Assembly (NCBI RefSeq): GCF_001306035.1
Contig: NZ_LGCM01000035.1
Location: 62,001 to 126,000 of the forward strand
DNA from: Levilinea saccharolytica
GTDB lineage: Bacteria > Chloroflexota > Anaerolineae > Anaerolineales > Anaerolineaceae
Direction: 5' to 3'
DNA length: 64,000 nt
The notes beneath the pieces are model-generated. The model was not told the DNA's origin, searched no databases, and worked only from the letters and a program-made list of their open reading frames with translations. Of this stretch, positions 23,351 through 32,476 are shown in pieces (the first letter of the stretch is position 1; every line of letters begins with the position of its first letter). Position numbers and translations under genes: made by a program.

Positions 23351-23559
23351 GATTTTCGCTCCTGAACAACAAAAAAAGTGAGACGACGGTCTCTATCCAT
23401 GTATACGCAGATGAAAGCCAAGAGTTGCAAAATGATACTGCAAACCCGCCGCAGCGGCGCAGAAATGGACACCTGACCAACCAAAACCCTACTTACGGCC
23501 AGGATGCAGGTGCGGTGTATTCGATTGGGTGCAACCTTTAAGAAGAAGTGTGCGCGAGA

Positions 23560-23943
23560 TTAAACCAATGGATAACCGGCGGCGCGCAGCGCGGCGCAGG
23601 CCGCCTCCAGCGTTTCCGCTTTGACCAGCACATAATCGGTGTCAAAGGTCGAAATGGCAAAAATGCTGATACCCGCCTCCGCCAGGGGACGGGCAATCCC
23701 CGCCAACACACCGGTCAGGCCAAAATCCAGCGGGCCTGAAACCTTCAAGATGCGCCATCCACCTTCGCAGCGCCCCTGCGCGGGGGCGGCGGCCTGCGGC
23801 ACCACCAGCGAAAGCTCCTCATCCGTGCGCACCGCCGCCCAGAACGGTCCGGCAGCCCCCTCCGCGGGCCATTCAGCCCGCCGATCGAGGCGGCACACCG
23901 CATATTCCCCCGGTAAAACCGTCAGCGCCGGTAAAGCGGCCAT
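23560..23943 (-). CDS. ACT-domain protein (COG3603-like)
   Basis: A 127-residue soluble protein with two ACT-like halves. It begins ALTVLPGEYAVCRLD and has a C-terminal unit, LDFGLTGVLAGIARPLAEAGISIFAISTFDTDYVLVK, that is a good ACT signature. ACT domains bind amino acids or other small ligands. I start it at ATG 23943, which follows AAAGGTGA; an ATG at 23958 overlapping the uvrB stop is also possible. The gene is directly behind uvrB and is probably read on the same mRNA. It has no stated link to DNA repair. Confidence 0.75.
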   Translation of the reverse strand: MAALPALTVLPGEYAVCRLDRRAEWPAEGAAGPFWAAVRTDEELSLVVPQAAAPAQGRCEGGWRILKVSGPLDFGLTGVLAGIARPLAEAGISIFAISTFDTDYVLVKAETLEAACAALRAAGYPLV

Positions 23944-23957
23944 ACTCACCTTTCCCA

Positions 23958-26015
23958 TCAGGCGTCGTCGGGTTCGTTCCGGCTGGCCAGCAGGCGCGCC
24001 TTCTGCCATTCCGGCACATGACTCTCTTCGGCCAGCATCAGTTTCAGCTCATACATCTGGTCGCGCAGGGCGGCCGCTCGTTCAAATTCCAGGTTGCGCG
24101 CCGCCTCTTTCATCTGCTTTTCCATCTCCGCGATCACCCGCTTCAGCTCGTTCTTGGGCAGCACCCCGGCGCCTTGCGCCCCGGCCTGATATTCTGCCCG
24201 CGCCTCGGCCACATAAGAGGGCGACAGGCGCGCGGTGATGTCTTTGATGGCCTTGAGGATGGTCGCCGGTTCAATGCCGTGTTCCTGGTTGTAGGCCTGC
24301 TGCTTGGCGCGGCGGCGGGTGGTTTCGTCAATCGCGCGCGCCATCGAATCGGTGATGCGGTCGGCGTACATGATCACCCGCCCGTGGGCGTTGCGCGCCG
24401 CCCGCCCGATGGTTTGGATCAGGGCGGTGTCGGAACGCAGGAAACCTTCTTTGTCCGCGTCCAGGATGGCCACCAGAGAGACCTCCGGCAAGTCCAAGCC
24501 TTCGCGCAGCAAGTTGATGCCCACCACCACGTCGAACACGCCCAGGCGCAGATCGCGCAGAATGCCGATGCGCTCCAGCGTCTCCACTTCCGAGTGCAGG
24601 TAATGCACCTTGATGCCCAGCTCCATCAGGTACTCCGAAAGGTCCTCGGCCATACGCTTGGTCAGCGTGGTCACTAGGGTGCGTTCGCCAATCTCTATCC
24701 GCTTGCGGATTTCGCCCAGCAGGTCGTCCACCTGCCCCTGGGTGGGGCGCACCTCCAGCTCCGGGTCCACCAGACCGGTGGGGCGGATGATCTGTTCCAC
24801 CACCTGATCGGTCAGCTTCATCTCATACGGGCCGGGGGTGGCCGAAATGTACATGGTGTAGCCCTTGTGCGCCTCAAATTCATCAAAGGTCAGCGGGCGG
24901 TTATCCAGCGCGGAGGGCAGGCGGAAGCCAAATTCCACCAGGGTGCCCTTGCGTGAACGGTCGCCGTTAAACATGCCGCGCACCTGCGGGATGGTCATGT
25001 GCGACTCGTCAATGATCAGCAAATACTCGCTGGGCAGGTAATCCATCAGAGTCCAGGGGGCCGAACCCGGCGCGCGCTGATCCAGATGGCGGGAGTAGTT
25101 CTCGATGCCGGAGCAGTAGCCCACCTCGCGCAGCATTTCCAGATCGTAGCGCGTGCGCTGCTCAATGCGCTGGGCTTCCAGCAGCTTCTCGTTGGCGCGG
25201 AAGTTCGTCAGCTGGCTTTCCAGCTCGTTTTCAATATCGGTGATGGCCTGCTTCAGGCGGTCTTCCTGGGCGATGTAGTGCTTGGCGGGGTAAATATCCA
25301 CCTGGGTCAGCGTTTCCACGATTTCGCCCGTCACCGGGTTAACTGCCAGGATGCGCTCCACCTCATCCCCAAAGAAGGTGATGCGGTAGGCCAGGCGGTC
25401 TTCATAGGCCGGAAAGACCTCCAGCGTATCCCCGCGCACGCGGAAGATGCCGGGGCGCACTTCCAGGTCGTTGCGCTGGTACTGGCTCTCAATCAGTTGG
25501 CGCAGCAAGGCGTTACGGCGGTAAATCGCCCCCGTCTCCAGGTGGATGACCACCTTGCCGTAGGCCGAAGGGTCGCCCAGACCGTAGATGCAGGAAACCG
25601 AGGCGACGATGATCACATCCCGCCGCGACATCAGCGAAGTGGTCGCCGCCAGACGCAGCCGGTCAATCTCTTCGTTGATTTGCGTCTCTTTTTCAATGTA
25701 CAGGTCGTGAGCCGGGACGTAGGCTTCCGGCTGATAGTAGTCGTAATACGAAACGAAATACTCCACCGCATTGTTGGGGAAGAACTCTTTAAACTCGGCG
25801 TACAGCTGTGCGGCCAGGGTCTTGTTGTGGGCGATGACCAACGCAGGCATCTGCGCCTGCTGGATCACATTGGCGATGGTGAACGTCTTGCCGGTGCCGG
25901 TGGCGCCCAGCAAAACCTGGTTGCGGTATCCTTTACGCAGGCCTGCAACCAGCTCCTGAATGGCTTCAGGCTGGTCGCCGGTGGGCTGGTAGGGCGAATT
26001 CAGTTGGAATTGCAT
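23958..26015 (-). CDS. uvrB: Excinuclease ABC subunit B
   Basis: UvrB is the damage-verifying helicase-like subunit of nucleotide excision repair. The 685-residue protein has Walker A GATGTGKT at 37-44, the damage-probing beta-hairpin region ([12 protein letters not shown]), DESH, helicase motifs ([23 protein letters not shown]), and the C-terminal UVR motif ([23 protein letters not shown]) that binds UvrC. All parts are present. Start ATG 26015 follows AAAGGGG; the upstream TTG is ignored. Confidence 0.98.
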   Translation of the reverse strand: MQFQLNSPYQPTGDQPEAIQELVAGLRKGYRNQVLLGATGTGKTFTIANVIQQAQMPALVIAHNKTLAAQLYAEFKEFFPNNAVEYFVSYYDYYQPEAYVPAHDLYIEKETQINEEIDRLRLAATTSLMSRRDVIIVASVSCIYGLGDPSAYGKVVIHLETGAIYRRNALLRQLIESQYQRNDLEVRPGIFRVRGDTLEVFPAYEDRLAYRITFFGDEVERILAVNPVTGEIVETLTQVDIYPAKHYIAQEDRLKQAITDIENELESQLTNFRANEKLLEAQRIEQRTRYDLEMLREVGYCSGIENYSRHLDQRAPGSAPWTLMDYLPSEYLLIIDESHMTIPQVRGMFNGDRSRKGTLVEFGFRLPSALDNRPLTFDEFEAHKGYTMYISATPGPYEMKLTDQVVEQIIRPTGLVDPELEVRPTQGQVDDLLGEIRKRIEIGERTLVTTLTKRMAEDLSEYLMELGIKVHYLHSEVETLERIGILRDLRLGVFDVVVGINLLREGLDLPEVSLVAILDADKEGFLRSDTALIQTIGRAARNAHGRVIMYADRITDSMARAIDETTRRRAKQQAYNQEHGIEPATILKAIKDITARLSPSYVAEARAEYQAGAQGAGVLPKNELKRVIAEMEKQMKEAARNLEFERAAALRDQMYELKLMLAEESHVPEWQKARLLASRNEPDDA

Positions 26016-26062
26016 ACGGATCAACCCCTTTGCTAAGCAGGCAATTGAAGGACAGAAATTCT

Positions 26063-26093
26063 ATTATACCGGAAAGGCGGAGGATTTTCACAA
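26063..26093 (-). promoter_or_regulatory. Promoter of uvrB
   Basis: Minus-strand TTGTGA (26093-26088) and a perfect TATAAT (26068-26063), with a longish 19-base spacer. No LexA-like box is evident. Confidence 0.5.
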
Positions 26094-26100
26094 CGAGTTC

Positions 26101-26147
26101 AAAAAAGAAGGCAGCAGCGGGAGGGAGGGGAGATCCGCTGCTGCCTT
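26101..26147 (-). terminator. Terminator after the DUF3048 lipoprotein gene
   Basis: A 13-bp perfect stem AAGGCAGCAGCGG / CCGCTGCTGCCTT with a 14-base loop, followed on the minus strand by CTTTTTTG. Confidence 0.85.
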
Positions 26148-26169
26148 AGGAAGTGGGCAAAGAAGGGGG

Positions 26170-27465
26170 TTAGGGTGTCTCCACCGGCGGCGCATAATAG
26201 TGGAAGATCCAGATGCCGGAGCCGGGTTGGGTTTTCTTTTTCAGGTCAAAATAGGCGGTTGAATCGACAGTTTCATTATACTGAATTCCGCGTCCAATTA
26301 CCATCACCCAAGTTTGCCCAGGTTTTAAAGGAAAGGGCTTTCCCTGGGCGTCCACAAAGCGAATCGGGCGAATTTTGCCGGTGGTCTTTTCGTAGGTCTC
26401 GTTGCGCGTGCTCCAAAACACTTCATACATCTGCCCGTCGCGGAAAACCACCGCCGGCATCTTGGTGATGTACAGGAAATCAATGCCAATCACCGTCTCG
26501 GCCTCGGCGTGGTGATCGGCAAACAGCACTACCACGTTCTCAAAGCTCAGCGGCTCGCCGGTCAGGCGGTCGGTCATCTCGGTAAAGGTGCTGCCGTCGG
26601 CGTTGTCCTGCCAGCGGTGATAGCCGCCGGTTTTTTCATCGTAGCGCCAAAAGACCTGGTTCAAGAAGCTCCACGGCAGCCACAGCACCGTGCCGGCCTT
26701 GCCGCCTTCCGGCGGCACAGAGGCGTAGCGCTGCCCGCTCAATTGGACCTCACCCAGGCGCTTCTGCTCAGCGCGGGCCACCTCTTCCAGGCGGGTCACA
26801 TCCACCATCGCGCTGTTGATGTCGTCGCTGTCGCTGCCGAACACGTTGGTGACGTAATTCAACTGGCGGGCGATCTTCTCCGCCGCCGAAGCCATCACCA
26901 AAAAGCCGCTGTACAGTTTGCGCAGGGCCTCATACGGCTTGCGGCCAGAACGCACCGGCCCCACCGCGGGGTTCTTGGATTGATCCTTATCTTTTGCGTC
27001 CGCCAGGGTGGGGTAATCGCCGTAAAACACCGCCAGGAAGCGCGAAGTGCCTTCGCCGATGTACATTTCATACACCACCGGGCTGAAGGACAACCCCGCC
27101 TGCGGGCGCGCCGAGGGTGGGAAATTGGTGATCGAAACCAGCGCGGGCGGGATCTTGAGCGCATCGGGATCTTTCACCGGCAGACCGGTGAGGGGGTTGA
27201 CCCCTGCCGGAAAAGTGTCGGGGCCAACATCCACCCCCGCATCCTTTTTGGACTCGGCGGAGGCAGCGGTGGGTGCGGTTGTGGGGACGGCGCTGGGCGC
27301 CGTGGTGGGGGTAACTTTCGGAGTTGGAGCCGTGACCGTGGGGGCAGCGGCCGCCGGGGCCTGCGCCTGGGCCGTGATCGGCGCGGCGGATAACCCCGCG
27401 CGCTGCAAACTGCACCCGCTCACCAGTAAACTCAGCACTAAGAACAAATAAATCGCCTTACGCAT
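26170..27465 (-). CDS. DUF3048-domain lipoprotein
   Basis: A 431-residue lipoprotein. The signal peptide with lipobox LLVSGC is followed by a Thr/Pro/Ala linker to about residue 85. A DUF3048 domain follows with its typical segments: NPLTGLPV, PPALVSITNFPPSARPQAGLSFSPVVYEMYIGEGTSRFLAVFYG, VGPVRSGRKPYEALR, and the C-terminal GRGIQYNETVDSTAYFDL. DUF3048 proteins (YerB-like) are common on Gram-positive-type surfaces; their role is not settled. ATG 27465 follows GGGAGAGGG. It is a single-gene unit with a strong terminator. Confidence 0.88.
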   Translation of the reverse strand: MRKAIYLFLVLSLLVSGCSLQRAGLSAAPITAQAQAPAAAAPTVTAPTPKVTPTTAPSAVPTTAPTAASAESKKDAGVDVGPDTFPAGVNPLTGLPVKDPDALKIPPALVSITNFPPSARPQAGLSFSPVVYEMYIGEGTSRFLAVFYGDYPTLADAKDKDQSKNPAVGPVRSGRKPYEALRKLYSGFLVMASAAEKIARQLNYVTNVFGSDSDDINSAMVDVTRLEEVARAEQKRLGEVQLSGQRYASVPPEGGKAGTVLWLPWSFLNQVFWRYDEKTGGYHRWQDNADGSTFTEMTDRLTGEPLSFENVVVLFADHHAEAETVIGIDFLYITKMPAVVFRDGQMYEVFWSTRNETYEKTTGKIRPIRFVDAQGKPFPLKPGQTWVMVIGRGIQYNETVDSTAYFDLKKKTQPGSGIWIFHYYAPPVETP

Positions 27466-27590
27466 ACCCTCTCCCATCCATACCAAAAGCGTGGGGATAC
27501 CCCAATTGGAATCCCTTTAAAGCCATTGTACTCGTTTCAGCGCCAGATTCACCTTTCAAAATTGATGCGTTCGGCGTAGGGTACAGCCCT

Positions 27591-28658
27591 TCACGGCGTG
27601 CTCATGCGCCACACCGCGTCCAGGGCCTGCAGCGCCGTCAGGTTGCGGTTGGGCCAGCCGTATTCGGGCAGCTGCCAGCGGTCAAACTGACACAGCCCGC
27701 CGGTGCTGGGGGAATAGGTGAAATGCGCCCCATCCTCGCGCAGCCCAAAGCCCGGCAGATCGCGCGTGGCCCGCCACAAATTCCACACCGGCACATTGTA
27801 TTCCATCGCCAGGCGGGCGATGATGCCGTTAAAGCTCTCATCCCCTTCCAGGTTGTCTGCCTTGGTGGCCACAATGGGCACAATCCCCTGTTCCAGGGTG
27901 AATTCCAAAATGCGCCGCAGGCTCTGTTCAAACAGTGTGGGGCCTTCGTTCACGTCATTGGTCCCCAAAGCCACAAAGGCGTAACTGGGGCGGTACAGAC
28001 GGTATTCGCAGGCCAGCGCAGATTCGTTCTCCAGGCAAGCCCCGTCCTCCCCCCAATCCAGCGAAAGCGCCCCGGTGGCGGTCAGCCCATTGCGCGCCAC
28101 GCGGCTGGTGCGCGCAAACGACCCGGCAAATTGCTCAACGGCCGGCTGTAAATCCGTGTAGGCCCCCAGGTTGTAGGCGTGCGGCCCCTGGTCAAAACAG
28201 GCCAGGAAAAACGGCATGGTGCTGTTGCTGTCGCCCACCTTCGAAAACACGCGCGGGTTGGCGCCGCGCTCTTGACCCAGGGCGAAGATTTGCGCCGCAT
28301 GCGCGTTGGCCGCGGGGATCACCGGCCATTCGCGCCAGCCGCTGGAATCCGGCGTGGACGTGGGCAGCGAGGTGTAGGTGGGAGCCAGCGTTTCGCTTGG
28401 GCGCGGTTGAGGGGTGCGGCTGGGCAAGGCTGTGAGGCTGGGCAGGGGCGCAGGCGTGGACGTGATCGTGGGTATGGGGTTGGGCGCCAGCCAGGCGGCC
28501 GCCGACCAGGGCGCGACGAAACCCGCGCCAAACAGCAGAATTTGCAAGCCCAGGCAGACTCCCATGCCAGCCGCCGCCGCAAAGAGCAGCCAGCGCCGCA
28601 CATTTTTGGTGCGCGCGGCATGGGGCGCTCTTGGAAGGGTGGGAATTTCGTGTGTCAC
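27591..28658 (-). CDS. Membrane-anchored SGNH/GDSL-type hydrolase
   Basis: A 355-residue protein. A TM helix at about 22-50 and a Thr-Pro linker to about residue 105 lead into an extracytoplasmic SGNH hydrolase domain. Block I is GDSNS (142-146) with Ser144 as the likely nucleophile. Block III is LGTND (231-235). The catalytic Asp/His are D309 and H312 in EDGAHF. The oxyanion Gly of block II is less clear (around NLGAYTD). Such enzymes remove acyl groups from polysaccharides or lipids; the substrate is unknown. It is convergent with nothing and stands alone. Confidence 0.75.
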   Translation of the reverse strand: MTHEIPTLPRAPHAARTKNVRRWLLFAAAAGMGVCLGLQILLFGAGFVAPWSAAAWLAPNPIPTITSTPAPLPSLTALPSRTPQPRPSETLAPTYTSLPTSTPDSSGWREWPVIPAANAHAAQIFALGQERGANPRVFSKVGDSNSTMPFFLACFDQGPHAYNLGAYTDLQPAVEQFAGSFARTSRVARNGLTATGALSLDWGEDGACLENESALACEYRLYRPSYAFVALGTNDVNEGPTLFEQSLRRILEFTLEQGIVPIVATKADNLEGDESFNGIIARLAMEYNVPVWNLWRATRDLPGFGLREDGAHFTYSPSTGGLCQFDRWQLPEYGWPNRNLTALQALDAVWRMSTP

Positions 28659-28873
28659 AAGCGCTATTGTAACTTAACCTGAGGCCCCCTGCAGCCCCGC
28701 CGGGTGGAAATATTCACCAAACAACTCAGGATTAATATCAGGCAAAATGAGTGCTTTACTCTTAATGAAATGCCCCCCTGGGTTGATACAATGATTGCGG
28801 GCGGATACCCCCTGGGGGGTGTGTTTCGTGACCCTCCGATCCGATCTAATCCATTTTTTCATGAGGAATTCTT

Positions 28874-30427
28874 ATGCCAGAAGAAGATCCCCGAATCCTT
28901 GAACTGCGCGCTATGCGGGAAAAAGCCCGTCAGGGCGGTGGGAAAAGCCGGATTGAGAAGCAGCACGCCAAAGGCAAGCTGACCGCGCGGGAGCGCCTGG
29001 AACTGCTCCTGGACCCCGGCACCTTCCACGAATTGGAACCCTTCGTCGTGCAGCAGGCAGACGAGCTGGGCATCAGCGATGAAAAATTCCTGGGCGACGG
29101 CGTTGTCACCGGCTACGGCATGATCGAAGGCCGCACGGTGTACACCTATGCGCAGGATTTCACCGTCAACGGCGGGGCCCTGGGCGAGATGCAGAGCCGC
29201 AAGATCTGCCGCGTGATGGACCTGGCCGTGGCCAGCGGCGCCCCCATCGTCGGTCTGATTGATTCGGGCGGCGCGCGCATTCAGGAAGGCGTTCACAGCC
29301 TGGGCGGCTACGCCGAAATCTTCCGCCGCAACGCCCTATATTCCGGTGTGGTGCCCCAGATCAGCCTGGTATTGGGGCCTTGCGCGGGCGGCGCGGCCTA
29401 TTCCCCCGCCGTCACCGATTTAATCATCATGGTGGATCAGCAGTCCTACATGTTCCTCACCGGCCCCGAAGTGATCAAGTCCGTCACCGGCGAGATCATT
29501 GACTTCGAAGGCCTGGGCGGCGCCGCCGTTCACCTGGGCGTCAGCGGAACCTGCCATTTGATGGCCGCCAGCGAACAGGACGCCCTGACGCTGTGCCGCA
29601 CAGCCCTGGGCTACTTCCCCGCCAATTACATCGAGAATCCCCCCGCCCAAGACAATCAGGACGACCCCCAACGCATGGACCCCGCCCTCAATGAGATCGT
29701 CCCTCTGGATCCTGGTTTGGCTTACAGCATGCACGAAGTCATCAACCGCGTGGTAGACCGCGGCTCCTTCCTGGAAACGCAGAAAACCTTCGCCTGCAAC
29801 GCCATCACCGGCCTGGCCCGCATGGGCGGCATGCCCGTGGGCATCGTGGCCCAGGAACCCAGCGTGATGGCCGGCGTGATTGACATTGACGCCGCCGATA
29901 AAATCTCGCGCTTCGTGCACATGTGCGATGCCTTCAACATCCCCCTGGTCACCTTCGTGGATTCGCCAGGCTTCCTGCCGGGTGTGGATCAGGAACACCG
30001 CGGCATTATCCGCCACGGAGCCAAAGTGCTGTATGCCTATTCGGTCGCCAGCGTGCCCAAGGTGAGCATTGTCACCCGCAAGGCCTACGGCGGCGCGTAT
30101 GTGGTCATGAGCAGCAAGTACATGGGCTGCGACGTCAACTACGCCTGGCCCTCCGCCGAGATCGCCGTCATGGGGCCGGAAGGGGCTGCCAACATCCTCT
30201 ACCGCAAGCAGATTGACGCCGCCGCTGACCCCGCCGCCGAGCGCACCCGCCTGACGGATGAATACCGCAAGAGCTTCCTGAACCCCTATGCTTCCGCCAA
30301 AGCCGGTTACATTGATGACGTCATCGAGCCGCGCGAAACCCGCCCCCTGGTCATCGCCGCGCTGCAGGCCCTGCGCACCAAGGTAGCCCAGACCCAGCCG
30401 CGCAAACACGGCAACATGCCGGTATAA
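28874..30427 (+). CDS. mmdA: Carboxyltransferase (alpha) subunit of a Na+-translocating acyl-CoA decarboxylase
   Basis: A 517-residue carboxyltransferase of the MmdA/PccB family. It moves the carboxyl group from an acyl-CoA, probably methylmalonyl-CoA, to biotin. Family motifs are present: ERLELLLDPGTFHELEPF, AQDFTVNGGALGEMQSRKICRVMDLA, LIDSGGARIQEG, GPCAGGAAYSPA, SPGFLPGVDQE and KAYGGAYVVMSSK. The three following genes encode the gamma/delta, biotin and beta subunits. This favours a Na+-pumping decarboxylase over a propionyl-CoA carboxylase, for which a biotin carboxylase would be needed. The weak -10 TACAAT at 28785-28790 may be its promoter. Confidence 0.88.
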   Translation: MPEEDPRILELRAMREKARQGGGKSRIEKQHAKGKLTARERLELLLDPGTFHELEPFVVQQADELGISDEKFLGDGVVTGYGMIEGRTVYTYAQDFTVNGGALGEMQSRKICRVMDLAVASGAPIVGLIDSGGARIQEGVHSLGGYAEIFRRNALYSGVVPQISLVLGPCAGGAAYSPAVTDLIIMVDQQSYMFLTGPEVIKSVTGEIIDFEGLGGAAVHLGVSGTCHLMAASEQDALTLCRTALGYFPANYIENPPAQDNQDDPQRMDPALNEIVPLDPGLAYSMHEVINRVVDRGSFLETQKTFACNAITGLARMGGMPVGIVAQEPSVMAGVIDIDAADKISRFVHMCDAFNIPLVTFVDSPGFLPGVDQEHRGIIRHGAKVLYAYSVASVPKVSIVTRKAYGGAYVVMSSKYMGCDVNYAWPSAEIAVMGPEGAANILYRKQIDAAADPAAERTRLTDEYRKSFLNPYASAKAGYIDDVIEPRETRPLVIAALQALRTKVAQTQPRKHGNMPV

Positions 30428-30439
30428 AGGAGATTGGTG

Positions 30440-30802
30440 ATGGGATCTGCGTTGACAAACGCCCTGTTAATCACCGCCATCGGCATGGGCCTGGTATTTT
30501 TGGCCATCCTGGCGTTGTGGGGGCTGATGGAATTGATGGTGCGCCTGGGGGCAGACCGGGCAGAGGCTGCGGAAGAAAGCTCCGCTTCCGAAGCTGCCGA
30601 TGAAACCCCCGTGCTGACCGACCCGCGCAAAGCGCGCGCGGCCGCCCTGGCGGTGTCTGTGGCCCTGGCCCTGCGCCAGCGCTCCGCCGCTCCGGCTGCC
30701 CCGGCCAGCGGGTTAAGCGCCTGGCAAGCCGTTCTGCGCGCTGGCCAGCTGACCCAGCAGATGCAATCTTATAACCGACGATCTCGAGGAAATCAGCGAT
30801 GA
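30440..30802 (+). CDS. OadG-family small membrane subunit of the decarboxylase
   Basis: A 120-residue protein. One N-terminal TM helix (ALLITAIGMGLVFLAILALWGLMELMV) has the OadG pattern GMGxVFxxLxxL. A charged, Ala/Glu-rich soluble tail follows. In known complexes this gamma/delta subunit ties the soluble carboxyltransferase to the membrane beta subunit and aids assembly. ATG 30440 is chosen because AGGAG lies 9 bases upstream; TTG and GTG codons just before are in frame. It overlaps the next gene by 4 bases. Confidence 0.85.
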   Translation: MGSALTNALLITAIGMGLVFLAILALWGLMELMVRLGADRAEAAEESSASEAADETPVLTDPRKARAAALAVSVALALRQRSAAPAAPASGLSAWQAVLRAGQLTQQMQSYNRRSRGNQR

Positions 30803-31230
30803 AAATTCGTGTCAAAATTGATGAACAAACCTATGATGTCGAGGTCGGCGACCTGAACGCCCGCCCCATCCTGGCCACCCTCGAAGGCGAGACCTTCGAA
30901 GTGTGGCCCGCGGAGGAAAGCGCAGAGCTGAGCCCCGCGGCGGTGGAACCCGGCTGCGAGCCCACCCTTGCCGCTCCCGCTCCTGCGGCGGCGGGCGGCC
31001 CGGCTGTGGATAAATCCAAATCCGTGCAGGCCCCCATCCCCGGCGTGATCCTCTCCGTGGCGGTTAAGGCCGGCGATACGGTCAAAACCGGCCAGGAACT
31101 CTGCCTGTTGGAAGCCATGAAGATGAAAAACGCCATCCGCGCCAACCGCGATGGGAAAATTGCCAACGTGCTCGTCGCCTCCGGCGACGCCGTACGGCAC
31201 GGCCAGGTATTGATGGAATTTGCGGATTAA
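30799..31230 (+). CDS. Biotin carrier subunit of the decarboxylase
   Basis: A 143-residue protein. It has an N-terminal region (MKIRVKIDEQTYDVEVGDL), an Ala/Pro linker, and a C-terminal biotinyl domain at about 75-143. The motif EAMKMKN gives biotinyl-Lys108, and IPGVILSVAVKAGDTVKTGQ and SGDAVRHGQVLMEF complete the domain. Carboxybiotin formed by the alpha subunit is swung to the membrane beta subunit for decarboxylation. It overlaps the OadG-type gene (ATGA) and precedes the beta gene by 11 bases. Confidence 0.93.
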   Translation: MKIRVKIDEQTYDVEVGDLNARPILATLEGETFEVWPAEESAELSPAAVEPGCEPTLAAPAPAAAGGPAVDKSKSVQAPIPGVILSVAVKAGDTVKTGQELCLLEAMKMKNAIRANRDGKIANVLVASGDAVRHGQVLMEFAD

Positions 31231-31241
31231 GGGGCGGTCTG

Positions 31242-32360
31242 ATGGACTTTACCCAACTGCTGCAAGATATCTCGCGCGGGGTCACCTCCTTCACCTGGGG
31301 TAACGCGGTCATGATCGCCGTCGGGTTGATCCTGATCGCCCTGGCCGTGGTGAAAGAATATGAACCCGTGCTGCTGCTGCCGATTGGCTTCGGCTGCATT
31401 TTGGCTAACCTGGGGATGTCGGTAGAATCCGGCATGATGAAGGTGATTTACGACGCCGGCATCAAAACCGAGCTCTTCCCCCTGTTGATCTTCATCGGCG
31501 TGGGCGCCATGATTGACTTCCGCCCGCTGCTGGCCATGCCTCACATGGTGCTGCTGGGCGCCGCCGGACAGTTCGGCATTTACGGCACGCTCATCCTGGC
31601 CACCCTGCTGGGCTTCCCCCTCAACCAGGCGGCCTCCATCGGCGTGATCGGCGCCATTGACGGCCCCACCGCCATCTTCGTGGCCAGCAAACTCGCCCCC
31701 GAAATGTTGGGCGCTATCGCCGTGGCGGCCTACTCCTACATGAGCCTGGTGCCCATCATCCAGCCGCCCGTCATGCGCCTCATGACCACCCGCAAAGAGC
31801 GTCTGATCCGCATGGAATACACCGCGCGGCCCGTCTCCAAGCGCGTGGTCATCGCCTTCCCCCTGGTGGTCACCGTCATCGTCAGCATCCTGGCCCCCGA
31901 CGCGCCCCCCCTCATCGCCACCCTCATGCTGGGCAACCTGCTGCGCGAAAGCGGCGTGGTGGAACGTCTGAATAAGACCGCCCAGAACGAACTGATCAAC
32001 ATCACCACCCTCTTCCTGGGCCTCGCCATCGGCGCCACCATGACCGCCGCCTCATTCATCAAGTGGCAAACCATCATGGTGCTGCTGCTGGGTCTGCTGG
32101 CCTTCGTGCTCGACACTGTGGCCGGTCTGCTGTTTGGCAAGCTGATGTGCTTCATCACCCGCGGCAAGATCAACCCGCTGATTGGGGCCTGCGGCATCAG
32201 CGCCTTCCCCATGGCCGGGCGGCTTTCCGCGCAGATGGCCCAGCAGGAAGATTACAACAACTTCATCCTCATGCACGCGATGGGCTCCAACACCGCGGGG
32301 CAGCTCGGCTCGGTCATCGCCGGCGGCCTGCTGCTGGCCCTGGTGAGCGGCATGCTCTAG
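31242..32360 (+). CDS. Na+-translocating decarboxylase beta subunit (OadB/GcdB/MmdB family)
   Basis: A 372-residue polytopic membrane protein that decarboxylates carboxybiotin and pumps Na+ outward. It carries the family hallmarks: PIGFGCILANLG, LLIFIGVGAMIDF, the essential Asp in IGAIDGPTAIF (D140), YSYMSLVPIIQPP, and GNLLRESGVVERL. The C-terminal NFILMHAMGSNTAGQLGSVIAGG is conserved too. About 9-11 helices are expected. It is the last gene of the operon, with a strong terminator 24 bases on. The ion is inferred to be Na+ from the family. Confidence 0.95.
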   Translation: MDFTQLLQDISRGVTSFTWGNAVMIAVGLILIALAVVKEYEPVLLLPIGFGCILANLGMSVESGMMKVIYDAGIKTELFPLLIFIGVGAMIDFRPLLAMPHMVLLGAAGQFGIYGTLILATLLGFPLNQAASIGVIGAIDGPTAIFVASKLAPEMLGAIAVAAYSYMSLVPIIQPPVMRLMTTRKERLIRMEYTARPVSKRVVIAFPLVVTVIVSILAPDAPPLIATLMLGNLLRESGVVERLNKTAQNELINITTLFLGLAIGATMTAASFIKWQTIMVLLLGLLAFVLDTVAGLLFGKLMCFITRGKINPLIGACGISAFPMAGRLSAQMAQQEDYNNFILMHAMGSNTAGQLGSVIAGGLLLALVSGML

Positions 32361-32384
32361 ACCTTTTTCTGGCGTAATCCCCCC

Positions 32385-32424
32385 AACGGGGCAGGGAGCA
32401 AGCAGCCCTGCCCCGTTTTGTTTG
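32385..32424 (+). terminator. Terminator of the decarboxylase operon
   Basis: A 12-bp perfect stem AACGGGGCAGGG / CCCTGCCCCGTT with a 9-base loop, followed by TTGTTTG. Confidence 0.9.
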
Positions 32425-32476
32425 TTCACCTGTACAATAAAGAGCAAAGGATTTCAACGCCCAAAAGGAGAGAACC

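Noticed and set aside
24999-26036. 345-codon plus-strand frame opposite uvrB
   Set aside because: UvrB is unambiguous on the minus strand; the frame lacks a ribosome binding site.
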